Shown: positions 40,472 through 50,503 of the stretch, one piece after another
How positions within the stretch are numbered: position 1 is the stretch's first letter
Layout: the number at the start of each line of letters is the position of its first letter
From: Nodosilinea sp. FACHB-131
Lineage (GTDB): Bacteria > Cyanobacteriota > Cyanobacteriia > Phormidesmidales > Phormidesmidaceae
Direction: 5' to 3'
Length of the DNA: 64,000 nt
NCBI RefSeq assembly: GCF_014695395.1
Contig: NZ_JACJOF010000004.1
Span: 62,001 to 126,000 of the forward strand
Made by a program: the position numbers and the translations under genes
Notes under the pieces: model-generated
What the model was told of the DNA's origin: nothing
Databases searched by the model: none
What the model saw: only the letters and a program-made list of their open reading frames with translations

Positions 40472-41578
40472 ATGGCTACAACTTCGCCTCCGCTTGTTGA
40501 TAGTGCAGCTCCCAGTCTGGCGTTGTCCTCGGTAACTGTCGAGGAACCGGCTCAGTCAGCCCGCGCTGCTGGATTGCGCTACGTCTGCGACGATTGCCCC
40601 GGTTGGGGACGGCGGCGTAGCGGCAAGGGGTTTGTCTACTTTGACGAGAAGGGCGATCGCATCTCAGACCCCGACCAGCTAAAACGAATCAAGGCCTTGG
40701 TGATCCCCCCCGCATGGGAAACGGTGTGGATCTGCCCCTCTCCCAATGGTCATTTGCTGGCTACTGGGCGCGACGCCAAAGGCCGCAAGCAGTACCGCTA
40801 CCATCCCAACTGGCGCACCGTTCGTAACCAGACCAAGTTCGACCGGCTGATTCCCTTTGCCTATGCTCGTCCTCTCATTCGCGAGGTCACCGATCGCGAT
40901 CTTCGTCTGCGGGGTCTACCCCGAGAAAAGCTGCTGGCGGTTGTTGTACGGCTGCTCGATGCCACCGTGATTCGCATTGGCAACGACGAGTACCGGGAGC
41001 AGAACCAGTCCTTTGGGCTAACTACCCTACAAGAACAGCATGTAGAGGTGGGAACGAGCAAAATTCGCTTTAACTTTGTGGGCAAAAGCGGCGTAGAGCA
41101 CGAGATTGAACTAAGCGATCGCCGCCTGGCCCGAGCGATCAAACTCTGCCAAGATCTCCCTGGTCAACAGCTGTTTCAGTACCTAGATGATGAAGGGCAG
41201 CACCACGCGATTGACTCTGACGATGTCAACCGCTATCTGCAAACCATTACTGGTGAAGACTTTACCTCCAAAGACTTTCGCACCTGGGCCGGTACCGTCT
41301 ACACGGCTCGGATTCTCAACGAACTCGGGGAACTCACCTCAAAAACTCAGGCTCAGGCCAACATTCGTGAGGCCATTAAAGGGGCAGCGCAGCACCTGGG
41401 CAACCGGGTTGCCACCTGCCGCAAGTTTTACGTGCACCCCACTGTGACCCAAGCCTACGAGGAGGGCTGGCTGTTAGAAGTTTGGCGATCGGCAGAACAG
41501 ACTCCCAGCGATCTAGATTTAACCGCTGAGGAAAAAGCTTTAGTTGCCGTGCTGAGTTATTCCCAAACACAAGAATAA
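40472..41578 (+). CDS. DNA topoisomerase IB (poxvirus/bacterial type)
   Basis: Relaxes supercoils by a 3'-phosphotyrosyl intermediate without ATP. 368 aa. The N-terminal domain has GYDDCPGW-like segment (VCDDCPGWGRRR) and KQYRYHPNWR; the catalytic part has DFRTWAGTVY (active-site Arg), HLGN (His) and Y320 in KFYVHP as the likely nucleophile. Length fits bacterial members. These enzymes are not universal in bacteria and I recall few in cyanobacteria, so acquisition by transfer is possible. ATG at 40472; convergent with glgX. Confidence 0.9.
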   Translation: MATTSPPLVDSAAPSLALSSVTVEEPAQSARAAGLRYVCDDCPGWGRRRSGKGFVYFDEKGDRISDPDQLKRIKALVIPPAWETVWICPSPNGHLLATGRDAKGRKQYRYHPNWRTVRNQTKFDRLIPFAYARPLIREVTDRDLRLRGLPREKLLAVVVRLLDATVIRIGNDEYREQNQSFGLTTLQEQHVEVGTSKIRFNFVGKSGVEHEIELSDRRLARAIKLCQDLPGQQLFQYLDDEGQHHAIDSDDVNRYLQTITGEDFTSKDFRTWAGTVYTARILNELGELTSKTQAQANIREAIKGAAQHLGNRVATCRKFYVHPTVTQAYEEGWLLEVWRSAEQTPSDLDLTAEEKALVAVLSYSQTQE

Positions 41579-41691
41579 GTTGTCAGGGGATGGAGCTGGC
41601 TGCTCTGTTTAATGTCGCTGAGAAAACTCGATCGCTAAAAGGGCATTTAAACAGCGATTTGCTGTAGGTTGAGTGCCGGCTGATCCCCCTG

Positions 41692-41815
41692 CCCCCTTTA
41701 ACAAGGGGGTTAGAGAACGAGATCTGGAGAGCCCGCTCTTTAAGGGGGCCGCGCAGCGGGGGATCTTCACACTGGGACGTGATAGGAATCCCCCCTGCCC
41801 CCCTTAAAGAGCGGG
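41692..41815. repeat. GC/CT-rich inverted repeats between topoisomerase IB and glgX
   Basis: A hairpin CCCCCTT/AAGGGGG (41692-41698, 41703-41709), and a 17-bp perfect inverted repeat: CCCGCTCTTTAAGGGGG at 41732-41748 and its complement at 41799-41815, enclosing 50 bp. The wording (GATCCCCC, TTTAAGGGGG) is the type repeated at many loci in filamentous cyanobacteria. It lies exactly between two convergent genes, so it may also act as a terminator. Confidence 0.7.
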
Positions 41816-41825
41816 GTGAAAGTGA

Positions 41826-43955
<2,130 letters not shown>

Positions 43956-44413
43956 ATGAGTGAAGGGCTTGGGTATAGATGGACAAAAGGCGATCGGCTA
44001 CCCAAGTTTTTCTAAAGTTGTCAGCTCAAAGCCGACAGCCCTAGGAAACAAACTTGGGCAACCGTAGTCAGAACACTAAGCCGAGTGCAAATCAGGGAAT
44101 GTCTTGAGACGCAGGTTTCTAAGCAAAACAAAGTGACCCCTCCTCACTACTATTTGAGAGAGTCAAGGCTGTTTTGTTTCGGCTTTTTAACTGTGTCCGA
44201 AGATTATCAGACCTTAGCAAAATCTTTTCTATTCAGAATCTATCTAGGGAAAGACCAAAACCTCGCGATCGCCACCCTGTCGCCAAGCCTGCCCTTGGCC
44301 CACCGATTTGCCCTGGGGTCTTTGCTGCACCACTTAGCCCATATAGCTGAAAGGGGGATGGCTAACTCACGTCAGCCATCCCCCGCTTGTGTTGTTTTAG
44401 ATCAACCGATTGT
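43956..44413. other. 458-bp intergenic region
   Basis: Contains the glgX promoter (minus) and the 3' region of the next minus-strand gene. A plus-strand frame of 110 codons (44085-44417) runs through the terminator hairpin and looks spurious. The only strong structure is the hairpin at 44353-44384. Confidence 0.35.
44353..44384 (-). terminator. hairpin terminator downstream of the frameshifted gene
   Basis: An 11-bp perfect stem: GGGGGATGGCT (44353-44363) and AGCCATCCCCC (44374-44384). On the minus strand the stem is followed by TTTC, so it likely ends transcription from the gene that stops at 44414. Confidence 0.75.
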
Positions 44414-44892
44414 TTAAGCGGCCATGTCGCTGGCTTTGGAGCGGCGTTTGCCCATGGCTTTGAAGCGTTCGCCCAGCTGGTCGGCCACGCTCTTGAGACC
44501 GGGGGAGTGGCGGGCGGCGGTTTTGACGTAGTCGTAAACCAGCAGGCTACCGGTCATCGATTCGCTGCCGACGGCGAGCAGGGTGTCGTCGACGGTTTCG
44601 GTGAGCTGCTCTAGCAGGCCCAGCACTTCGCTGAGGGCGACGGTGAGTTGGTAGTCGCGGTTAAGCTCGGCAATATCAAACTTGCCGGGGACAATGTCGG
44701 GGTTGTTTTGGGTGGCGGTGACGCTGTTGCGGACAAAGGCGAGGCTTTTGTCGCCCTTTTGAAGCGCTTGCGGCGTTCGTCGGGGGTGAGGTTGATGAGA
44801 AAGGGCAAATTGTTTTGAATGACGGCGATCGCCCTTTTGATCTCGGCCATGGATTGGTCTGAAATGGTGGCACTGATGTTGTCGTAAGGCAT
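44414..44892 (-). pseudogene. conserved hypothetical gene with a one-base frameshift
   Basis: The first frame (44892-44611) begins MPYDNISATISDQSMAEIKR and then, at TTCAAAAGGGCG (about 44757-44768), turns to out-of-frame Ser/Pro text. Reading the same DNA with one extra A gives FKKGDKSLAFVRNSV, then continues without a stop to MLGLLEQLTETVDDTLLAV and GERFKAMGKRRSKASDMAA, ending at 44414. So one base is missing from an A-run relative to an intact gene of about 160 codons. Causes could be a true mutation or a homopolymer sequencing error. Function of the family unknown. Confidence 0.75.
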
Positions 44893-45012
44893 ACCCTGAA
44901 TTTTCCTTCTTTAAAGATGCGGGTTATGTTGGCCTAACCGGGCAGAACGTTTGCATGGTTTGCTCGGTCATAGGTGAAACATTCCCTGCGATCGGTGAGG
45001 GAGAGCGAAAGG

Positions 45013-45030
45013 TGCCCCTGTGCTGGGGCA
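45013..45030 (-). terminator. weak hairpin downstream of the LRR gene
   Basis: A 6-bp stem TGCCCC/GGGGCA at 45013-45018 and 45025-45030 with loop TGTGCT. It lies 65 bp after the stop of the NACHT-LRR gene (minus). It lacks a good T-run, so termination is only possible. Confidence 0.3.
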
Positions 45031-45094
45031 ATTCAGCCATTATGCTGAGGGTAAACTCACCACTATTCCGCCAGTAGATCCTCTGGAGAAGGTT

Positions 45095-47470
45095 TTAAAA
45101 CGGGCTGACAGTTATTTGGCAATCGGGAATAGCAGCTCTGAATTCATCAATTCCATCTGTATTGTCAGTTTTGAGATTGAGGAATTTCAGGTTAGTGAGA
45201 TTGACCAATGCACTCACATCGCTTACTTGTGTAGAGTCGAGGTTAAGTGAGGTGAGGTTAGTAAGATTGGCTAACGCAGTCACATCGCTTACCTGCGTAG
45301 AGCGGAGGTTAAGTGAGGTGAGGCTGGTGAGATTGGCCAACGCACTCACATCGCTTACCTGCGTAGCCCAAAGTTGAAGTGAGGTGAGGTTAGTAAGATT
45401 GGCCAACGCACTCACATCGCTCACCTGTGTCTCGCCGAGGCTGAGTGAGGTGAGGTTAGTAAGATTGGCCAACGCACTCACATCGCTCACCTGTGTCTCG
45501 CCGAGGCTGAGTGAGGTGAGATTTGTGAGATTGACCAATGCACTCACATCGCTCACCTGCGTAGAGCCAAGGTCAAGTGAGGTAAGGTTGGTGAGATTGA
45601 CCAATGCACTCACATCGCTTACCTGCGTATAGCAAAGGTCGAGTGAGGTGAGGTTGGTGAGATTGGCCAACGCACTCACATCTCTCACCCACGTATACCA
45701 AAGGTCAAGTGAGGTGAGATTGATGAGATTGGCCAACGCACTCGCGTCACTCACCCGAGTAGAGCCAAGTTTGAGTGAGGTGAGATTGGTGAGATTGGCC
45801 AATGCACTCACATCGCTCACCTGCGTATAGCGGAGGCTGAGTGAGGTGAGGTTGGTAAGATTGGCCAATGCACTCACATCGCTCACCCGTGTAAAGCCAA
45901 GGTTGAGTGAGGTGAGATTGGTGAGATTAGCCAATGCACTCACATCGCTCAATCTCCTGAAATTCCAGTCTGGCAGTTTCCCTGTTTGTTCAACTGTTTG
46001 AGAAATGAATGGTATTTTTTGGAAATCCTTTACTAAGCCAGCGAGCTCTTCCCCCACCGCATTTGTCTTATCAAGAAAATAGGATTCAAGGCATCCGAGT
46101 GCTCGCGGCCCTCCAATCAATCCCAATGTCCTCACGCAGGCAGCCCGTACTGTGGCGCTCCATATTTTTCGGTATTTGAGGTAAGGAACTACAGCTTCAC
46201 CACAGGTTGCTAAAGCTTCTGCATCGGTTTTGTTCTGAGGGGGTAGAAGCTGCTTTGAAAGCTTATCGAATGTTTCAGCTACAACTAGATCATTGAGTTG
46301 ATAAGCATTTGTGACACACCGAAAAAAGAAAAACTGTTTTGATCTTAACTTTGCTGCTTTTCTCTTAGCTTCTCTTGAACGGCTGTTACCTGGTGAGTTG
46401 AGCGGCGTTTTTTCAAGAATGGAACGCACTAGCTTAGTTGCAAAGCTCGATCCATCTCGCGGCAGTGCAACTGCGAACAAAATGACAGGCTGCCATGCGG
46501 GGTCATCAGCATGGTCGGCCATAGTCTTCACATCCCCTATGTTGACAAATCGCTCAGCAGCCAAAAATTCCTTTAAAGTATTGTGTAAAAATTCAATTCG
46601 CTGCTCGCTTGACTCTTGAAGCACTCCACTTCGTTCCACCAAAGCTTGGCGAATTGTGGTAGGTTTAACTTCATTAAAACCGTAACTTGCTAAAGCTTCA
46701 GCTATTTGTTGATCTGCTTCGGTCTCCGAAATAGCAGACACACCACAGAGCACCATATGATAAGCTAGCTTTGATAGCAATCCTTTACGAATTCGAAAGT
46801 CAATCTTGCCGTAGGCCTCATCAATTATCCTCTGTTCATAAAGCTTCAGTCGCTCTTTATCACGCCGATCTAGCAGCATTTCGCAGAGCTTTTCACATAA
46901 ATCGACCGGCGTTTCAGGCAGATTTTCTCGCCGTTGCAGATGCAGCGCACACACCACCGCACACAACAGCGGGTTTACCGCCAGCCTTGCTACAGCAGGT
47001 GTTTCATCCAATCGATGTTTGAGCCGTTTAGCTAAGGGTCGTAAATCAGTAAATTCGTTTGAGCTTCGCTGTTGCACCTCCATAGCCTCGTGCCACCGAT
47101 CAATAAACGTATTGCGGTCAGCAGGTGCCATTGGCTCAACACGGGCAGACACAAACCCTAATTCATAAAACTCAGCCCGCTCAACTGCATCGGGTCGAGT
47201 AGTCACCACATAGTAGTTATCAGGATAGGTTTTAATGAGTTGACTAATATCCTGTAGCGCTTCATCCCTCATAAGAGGTGGCACTTCATCTACCCCATCA
47301 AACATAATGAGAGCTTGGCCATTGTTCAGCACCTCGTAAACCCAACCTAAAGGTGGATCGGGCAGTTCCTTCGCAAGTGGTAATGGAAAGTCTTCTGGGC
47401 GAGGTAACCTACCATTCGGGCAGTCTCGCAAGCGAATCACAAAAGGAACCTTATCTCGCCAGTCACTCAT
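45095..47470 (-). CDS. NACHT/STAND ATPase C-terminal part with LRR array (severed from its N-terminal part)
   Basis: This 791-aa frame is the downstream part of a STAND-like NTPase. It starts MSDWRDKVPFVIRLRDC and contains the Walker B-type ALIMFDGVDEVP and VVTTRPDAV sensor, a winged-helix region, a helical segment with HEAT-like words (VRAACVRTLGLIGGPRAL), and 12 internalin-like LRRs of 22 residues (NLTNLTSLxLxxTQVSDVSAL). It lacks the Walker A motif, which lies in the preceding frame; the two frames share the same reading phase and only a TAG codon at 47588-47590 separates them. Independent translation from 47470 has no clear ribosome site. Confidence 0.85.
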   Translation of the reverse strand: MSDWRDKVPFVIRLRDCPNGRLPRPEDFPLPLAKELPDPPLGWVYEVLNNGQALIMFDGVDEVPPLMRDEALQDISQLIKTYPDNYYVVTTRPDAVERAEFYELGFVSARVEPMAPADRNTFIDRWHEAMEVQQRSSNEFTDLRPLAKRLKHRLDETPAVARLAVNPLLCAVVCALHLQRRENLPETPVDLCEKLCEMLLDRRDKERLKLYEQRIIDEAYGKIDFRIRKGLLSKLAYHMVLCGVSAISETEADQQIAEALASYGFNEVKPTTIRQALVERSGVLQESSEQRIEFLHNTLKEFLAAERFVNIGDVKTMADHADDPAWQPVILFAVALPRDGSSFATKLVRSILEKTPLNSPGNSRSREAKRKAAKLRSKQFFFFRCVTNAYQLNDLVVAETFDKLSKQLLPPQNKTDAEALATCGEAVVPYLKYRKIWSATVRAACVRTLGLIGGPRALGCLESYFLDKTNAVGEELAGLVKDFQKIPFISQTVEQTGKLPDWNFRRLSDVSALANLTNLTSLNLGFTRVSDVSALANLTNLTSLSLRYTQVSDVSALANLTNLTSLKLGSTRVSDASALANLINLTSLDLWYTWVRDVSALANLTNLTSLDLCYTQVSDVSALVNLTNLTSLDLGSTQVSDVSALVNLTNLTSLSLGETQVSDVSALANLTNLTSLSLGETQVSDVSALANLTNLTSLQLWATQVSDVSALANLTSLTSLNLRSTQVSDVTALANLTNLTSLNLDSTQVSDVSALVNLTNLKFLNLKTDNTDGIDEFRAAIPDCQITVSPF
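45160..45951 (-). repeat. 66-bp tandem repeats encoding 12 LRRs
   Basis: Twelve units of 66 bp code for the 22-residue leucine-rich repeats. They are nearly identical as DNA, and the units at 45381-45446 and 45447-45512 are base-for-base the same. Neighbouring units differ mostly at the variable residues after LxL. This homogeneity points to recent unequal recombination, so copy number may vary between strains. Confidence 0.9.
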
Positions 47471-47587
47471 GACGACGGCATTTCTTGCAGCGATACGGCC
47501 TTTGGCTTCTTGATTAAAGCTCAGTTGGCTAAAATTTAGTTTGGGTATAAGTTCTTCACTATCTATTCGATATTTAGCTTTACCTGC

Positions 47588-47590
47588 CTA
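47588..47590 (-). other. in-frame amber codon splitting the MPE-NACHT-LRR gene
   Basis: A single TAG on the minus strand follows GGAGCGKTTLLRWAAV. Reading past it gives AGKAKYRIDSEELIPKLNF, then SQLSFNQEAKGRIAARNAVV, and continues into MSDWRDKVPF in the same frame with no further stop, so the gene was one of about 1316 codons (49045 to 45095). TAG could derive from CAG (Gln) by one transition. Confidence 0.85.
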
Positions 47591-49045
47591 TACAGCAGCC
47601 CATCGCAGCAGCGTGGTTTTACCGCAGCCTGCCCCACCTCTTATCAGCAACCGATTAGTGCCGACACCTAAGTCCTCAAACACTTCTTCTGCTGATTTTG
47701 ATGTCGGTTCTAGCTTCGCAGTTTCTTCCTCATCCGCCACCTCCGCTTCCTCGACATCTTCGTCAGCTAAATTTAGCGAGACGTAGGCTACTGTCAGTGA
47801 ATATTTCTTTGACTCCCGTGGCACATCAATGCCAAAAAGTTGCATGTAGTCAAGCCTATTGACAACTGCTTGTCGATACCGCGCTTCATAATCGATGACC
47901 TGTTTCTGTTGTGAGCTAGTGATTGCGGAATCTTTTATTTCAAGCTCTAAGGTATTTGCATCATCAATAGTCGAATTGGGTTGACCATTCCTATCGGCGC
48001 TCACTAATGTTTTGAGCCAAGGCTTGAGATGGGTTAGCGGCCAACATCCCACTTCATCTGTTTGGTTCGCTACACAACGTGGCACCCAACCGCCACCTGC
48101 TGAGTCATACTGACGCAGCCAAACTTCTCCATTACTTGTTTCAAAATTCAAACGAACAATGTTGTAGCCATTATTCTTGCTTTCTGACCACTCATGACAG
48201 GCTCCGGCTGAAATTACCGTATGTCCTGTATTTGAGTTCATACGCACAAAGTCTTGATGCTCATGACCATGCAAAACAAAGGCAAACTCTCGCTCAAGTT
48301 GACGCCCAAAGATCGGATTTTCTTCAGGCACTAACCAATTAGGCGGATGGTGAATCAGCGCAATATTAAAATCGTTATCTGGGGGCATCTGCTGGATAAG
48401 TGTTTCTAGCTGAAAACGACCTGCCATCCAGAGCCGCCCCATTTCTGAGCGACCTGCTCCTGCTGATGACCAGGCTGAGTTAAAACCTGAAATTCCTACT
48501 CTGATTCCAGCAAACTCCCGGGCATTGACATAAACCAAGTACTCTCGTAACTGATCTTGGCTCGTGAGCAAGTGCTCATAGCCATAGTTCTCAAGAAATC
48601 GAGCATAATCACTAAGCCTGGTTTTAATTTGTTGCCAATCTGCACCTGCTTTATTCAAGAGTTCCGCAATTTCATCAATCGAGTGAGGCTGTTCAAGCCA
48701 TGCTCTTTCAAAGGTCGTGATCACTTCCCGATTTACATCATGGTTACCCGGCACCAGAAAGACGTTGCGCTGTTCAACTTCAGGGCTAAACGTTGTACGC
48801 ACACTTTCCAAGAAGTCATGCGCTTCCTGAAACTGGTCCGCAATCATCTCACCGCGTTGACTGCCAACCTGTCCGTAAGCCGCATCCCCTGTAAAGAAAA
48901 TTAAATCAGGGCGCAAACCTCGCTGCTCCTGCATCTTTTTCAGGTCGGTACAAAGTGTATCGGTAACTCGCTTCGCATCCCATCCCGTCCTTGGCTTGCA
49001 AGCATGTAGGTCTGATAGGTGTAGCCAAGTTAGAGTTTGAGTCAT
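47588..49045 (-). CDS. calcineurin-like metallophosphoesterase fused to NACHT P-loop (N-terminal part)
   Basis: 485 aa ending at the amber codon. The metallophosphoesterase motifs are complete: DLH in WLHLSDLHA, GD in FFTGDAAYG, GNHD in VPGNHDVN, HH in IALIHHPPNW, and GHEH in LHGHEHQ. So the domain should bind two metals and be catalytically active. After an acidic linker (DEDVEEAEVADEEETAKLEP) the frame ends in a Walker A, LLIRGGAGCGKTTLLRW. This is the usual order of effector-NACHT-sensor STAND proteins, which often act in phage defence (inference). The ATG at 49045 is the start; divergent from the membrane protein at 49128. Confidence 0.9.
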   Translation of the reverse strand: MTQTLTWLHLSDLHACKPRTGWDAKRVTDTLCTDLKKMQEQRGLRPDLIFFTGDAAYGQVGSQRGEMIADQFQEAHDFLESVRTTFSPEVEQRNVFLVPGNHDVNREVITTFERAWLEQPHSIDEIAELLNKAGADWQQIKTRLSDYARFLENYGYEHLLTSQDQLREYLVYVNAREFAGIRVGISGFNSAWSSAGAGRSEMGRLWMAGRFQLETLIQQMPPDNDFNIALIHHPPNWLVPEENPIFGRQLEREFAFVLHGHEHQDFVRMNSNTGHTVISAGACHEWSESKNNGYNIVRLNFETSNGEVWLRQYDSAGGGWVPRCVANQTDEVGCWPLTHLKPWLKTLVSADRNGQPNSTIDDANTLELEIKDSAITSSQQKQVIDYEARYRQAVVNRLDYMQLFGIDVPRESKKYSLTVAYVSLNLADEDVEEAEVADEEETAKLEPTSKSAEEVFEDLGVGTNRLLIRGGAGCGKTTLLRWAAV

Positions 49046-49127
49046 CGGTTATGAAAAGAGTGGGTAGAACCGTTATAGCTAGCTAGGTTTGCTCTAATCT
49101 TAGTCTCAGTATCCAGAGTTGTCCGCA
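49046..49127. promoter_or_regulatory. 82-bp divergent promoter region between MPE-NACHT-LRR and the membrane protein
   Basis: The two genes start back to back with only 82 bp between their start codons. The sequence is AT-rich (CTAGCTAGGTTTGCTC, TAATCTTAGTC), enough for two overlapping promoters. A shared control of both genes is plausible; no operator palindrome other than CTAGCTAG is seen. Confidence 0.4.
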
Positions 49128-49640
49128 ATGTCTGACCGCCAACAGCCTGATTCCCCAATTGAAGACCCTTCCAATGCTTCCTTTAGCGATATCAAGGGGT
49201 TTGAGCTAAACCTGCTGAAGGAAGAATATTTCTTCATACAGAACATCATTGAAGACTACAACAAGCAAATTTGGGTCATCAAAGCCCTGGGCATAACCGG
49301 TACAGGGGCCTTATTGGGACTAGCGTTGCAGCAAAAGCAGAACCTCTTCGCCTTGATTGGGTGCGCCATCCCAATCTTTTTCTGGATACTCGAAAGCCAG
49401 TGGAAGCATTTTCAAAGGGGTTTTTACCCTCGCGTTGTTGAACTCGAAACAATCCTTCTCAATGGGCATCAGCTTAGAGGGCCAGCTATCTACACTGTTT
49501 GGAGCCGTTCTTTCAAACGTGCTCCTGTCTCAAAGCGGCAGGGCTATGTTTGGGATGGTTTGTTGAACCCTAGCGTGTTTGTTAGCTACGTCTTAGAAAT
49601 CGGATTCTTGCTTGTCGTTTATGCCTTGGACTTGGTATAG
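49128..49640 (+). CDS. multi-TM protein of unknown function, possible effector partner
   Basis: 170 aa. A soluble N-terminus with LLKEEYFFIQNIIEDYNKQIW leads into two adjacent membrane helices (IKALGITGTGALLGLAL and LFALIGCAIPIFFWILES), a basic loop with QWKHFQRGFYPR, and a third hydrophobic segment at the C-terminus (SYVLEIGFLLVVYALDLV). This layout resembles membrane proteins found beside nucleotide-signal or STAND defence genes, but I cannot name a family with certainty. The TTG at 49119 is in frame, but the ATG at 49128 is better. Divergent with the MPE-NACHT gene. Confidence 0.65.
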   Translation: MSDRQQPDSPIEDPSNASFSDIKGFELNLLKEEYFFIQNIIEDYNKQIWVIKALGITGTGALLGLALQQKQNLFALIGCAIPIFFWILESQWKHFQRGFYPRVVELETILLNGHQLRGPAIYTVWSRSFKRAPVSKRQGYVWDGLLNPSVFVSYVLEIGFLLVVYALDLV

Positions 49641-49723
49641 CTGTTTTAAGCTTCTTCCGCCCTTAATGCTTCCGATGACGCCTCAGCCTCAAGTACAGAA
49701 CGCTAAGGCGTAGAGTAGTTGGC

Positions 49724-49752
49724 TGGTGCCCACCCTGCTGAAATGGGCACCA
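49724..49752. terminator. hairpin between convergent genes
   Basis: A 9-bp perfect stem TGGTGCCCA (49724-49732) and TGGGCACCA (49744-49752) with loop CCCTGCTGAAA, between the ends of the membrane protein gene (plus) and the 94-aa gene (minus). It probably serves both strands; T-runs are weak. Confidence 0.6.
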
Positions 49753-49767
49753 AATAAAGGCCGTTTG

Positions 49768-50052
49768 CTACCTTAGCTGTCGATGTCGCAGCAGGTAGCT
49801 AAACACCTCCCCCTGCTCGGGGGTAATCAAAATCCCCGACTCCGGTATCGTGAACTGGCGGCTCCACTCCAGCCGCTCAGCGTATTGCAGCAGATGCAGA
49901 TGGTTAATCGCCCCCTGCACCCCCTCCGGCGAACCAATCACCAGATGGCGCAATCGCTCGCGCCCCGGCTGGGCATTTGGATTCGCTAGCAACAGCGGAC
50001 TGGTCGCCACACCCCAACGGGCCGACGACGCCAAAAATGGCAAACACAACAT
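49768..50052 (-). CDS. conserved hypothetical protein, 94 aa
   Basis: Begins MLCLPFLASSARWGVATSPL with a short hydrophobic start, then a charged domain (ERLRHLVIGSPEGVQGAINHLHLLQYAERLEWSRQF, PESGILITPEQGEVFSYLLRHR). The ATG at 50052 has GGAGG 8 bp upstream, which decides against the upstream TTG at 50067. The pattern looks like a conserved cyanobacterial small protein but I cannot name its function. It ends the accessory stretch on the minus strand. Confidence 0.65.
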   Translation of the reverse strand: MLCLPFLASSARWGVATSPLLLANPNAQPGRERLRHLVIGSPEGVQGAINHLHLLQYAERLEWSRQFTIPESGILITPEQGEVFSYLLRHRQLR

Positions 50053-50359
50053 GAGGAATTCCTCCAAAACAAGGTGGGTAGGAAATTCCCCAAAATTTGG
50101 CCGCCCCAGACTTTGTGCAGTTCAGGACGGCCTTGGGTAATAATCACCTTAGCCTCCGAGACAGCTGTATCTGCCGACGGGGTTAGCCGCTGGTTGGTGT
50201 TGGCGCACCTTCCAGCGGCGCTTGACCAAATTTTTGGGAAGACAAGCTGCACTCACACAGCCTTAGCTCAGTACGATATCTCATTCGGCCTGCACAGACA
50301 AGTTAAATTTGTTACAGCTTGAGAACTGAGCTGCATGGCGGCAAATCGCATTCGGGTGG

Positions 50360-50460
50360 AGGCGATCGCGAGGATCCCCTCCTAAAAAGGGAGGTGAGGA
50401 CACCCCTCTAATCTAGAGCTCGGCCAAAAAGACTTACCCTTTTTAAGGGAGTGACGGATA
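50360..50460. repeat. CCCCTCC/GGGAGG-type dispersed repeat
   Basis: The block has CCCCTCCTAAAAAGGGAGG (50376-50394) as a short hairpin and, further on, CCCTTTTTAAGGGAG. It is related in wording to the repeat between topoisomerase IB and glgX. It starts with a HIP1 octamer at about 50360. No coding function seen. Confidence 0.4.
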
Positions 50461-50503
50461 GAACTAAGACCACAAGAAACTAGGGGATCCTCTTTACCCG
50501 GCT

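Noticed and set aside
44085-44417. 110-codon plus-strand frame
   Set aside because: Runs through the terminator hairpin and the end of the opposite gene; no family resemblance.
44750-44775. Programmed -1 frameshift at TTCAAAAGGG
   Set aside because: The A-run is only four bases and no downstream stimulatory hairpin is obvious; a missing base is simpler.
45160-45951. Regular direct repeats that could look like a CRISPR array
   Set aside because: Units are 66 bp, contiguous, in frame and encode LRRs; there are no unique spacers and no cas genes.
49986-50322. Several 68-96 codon frames on both strands
   Set aside because: They overlap one another and the supported 94-aa gene, and none has a ribosome site or recognisable motif.
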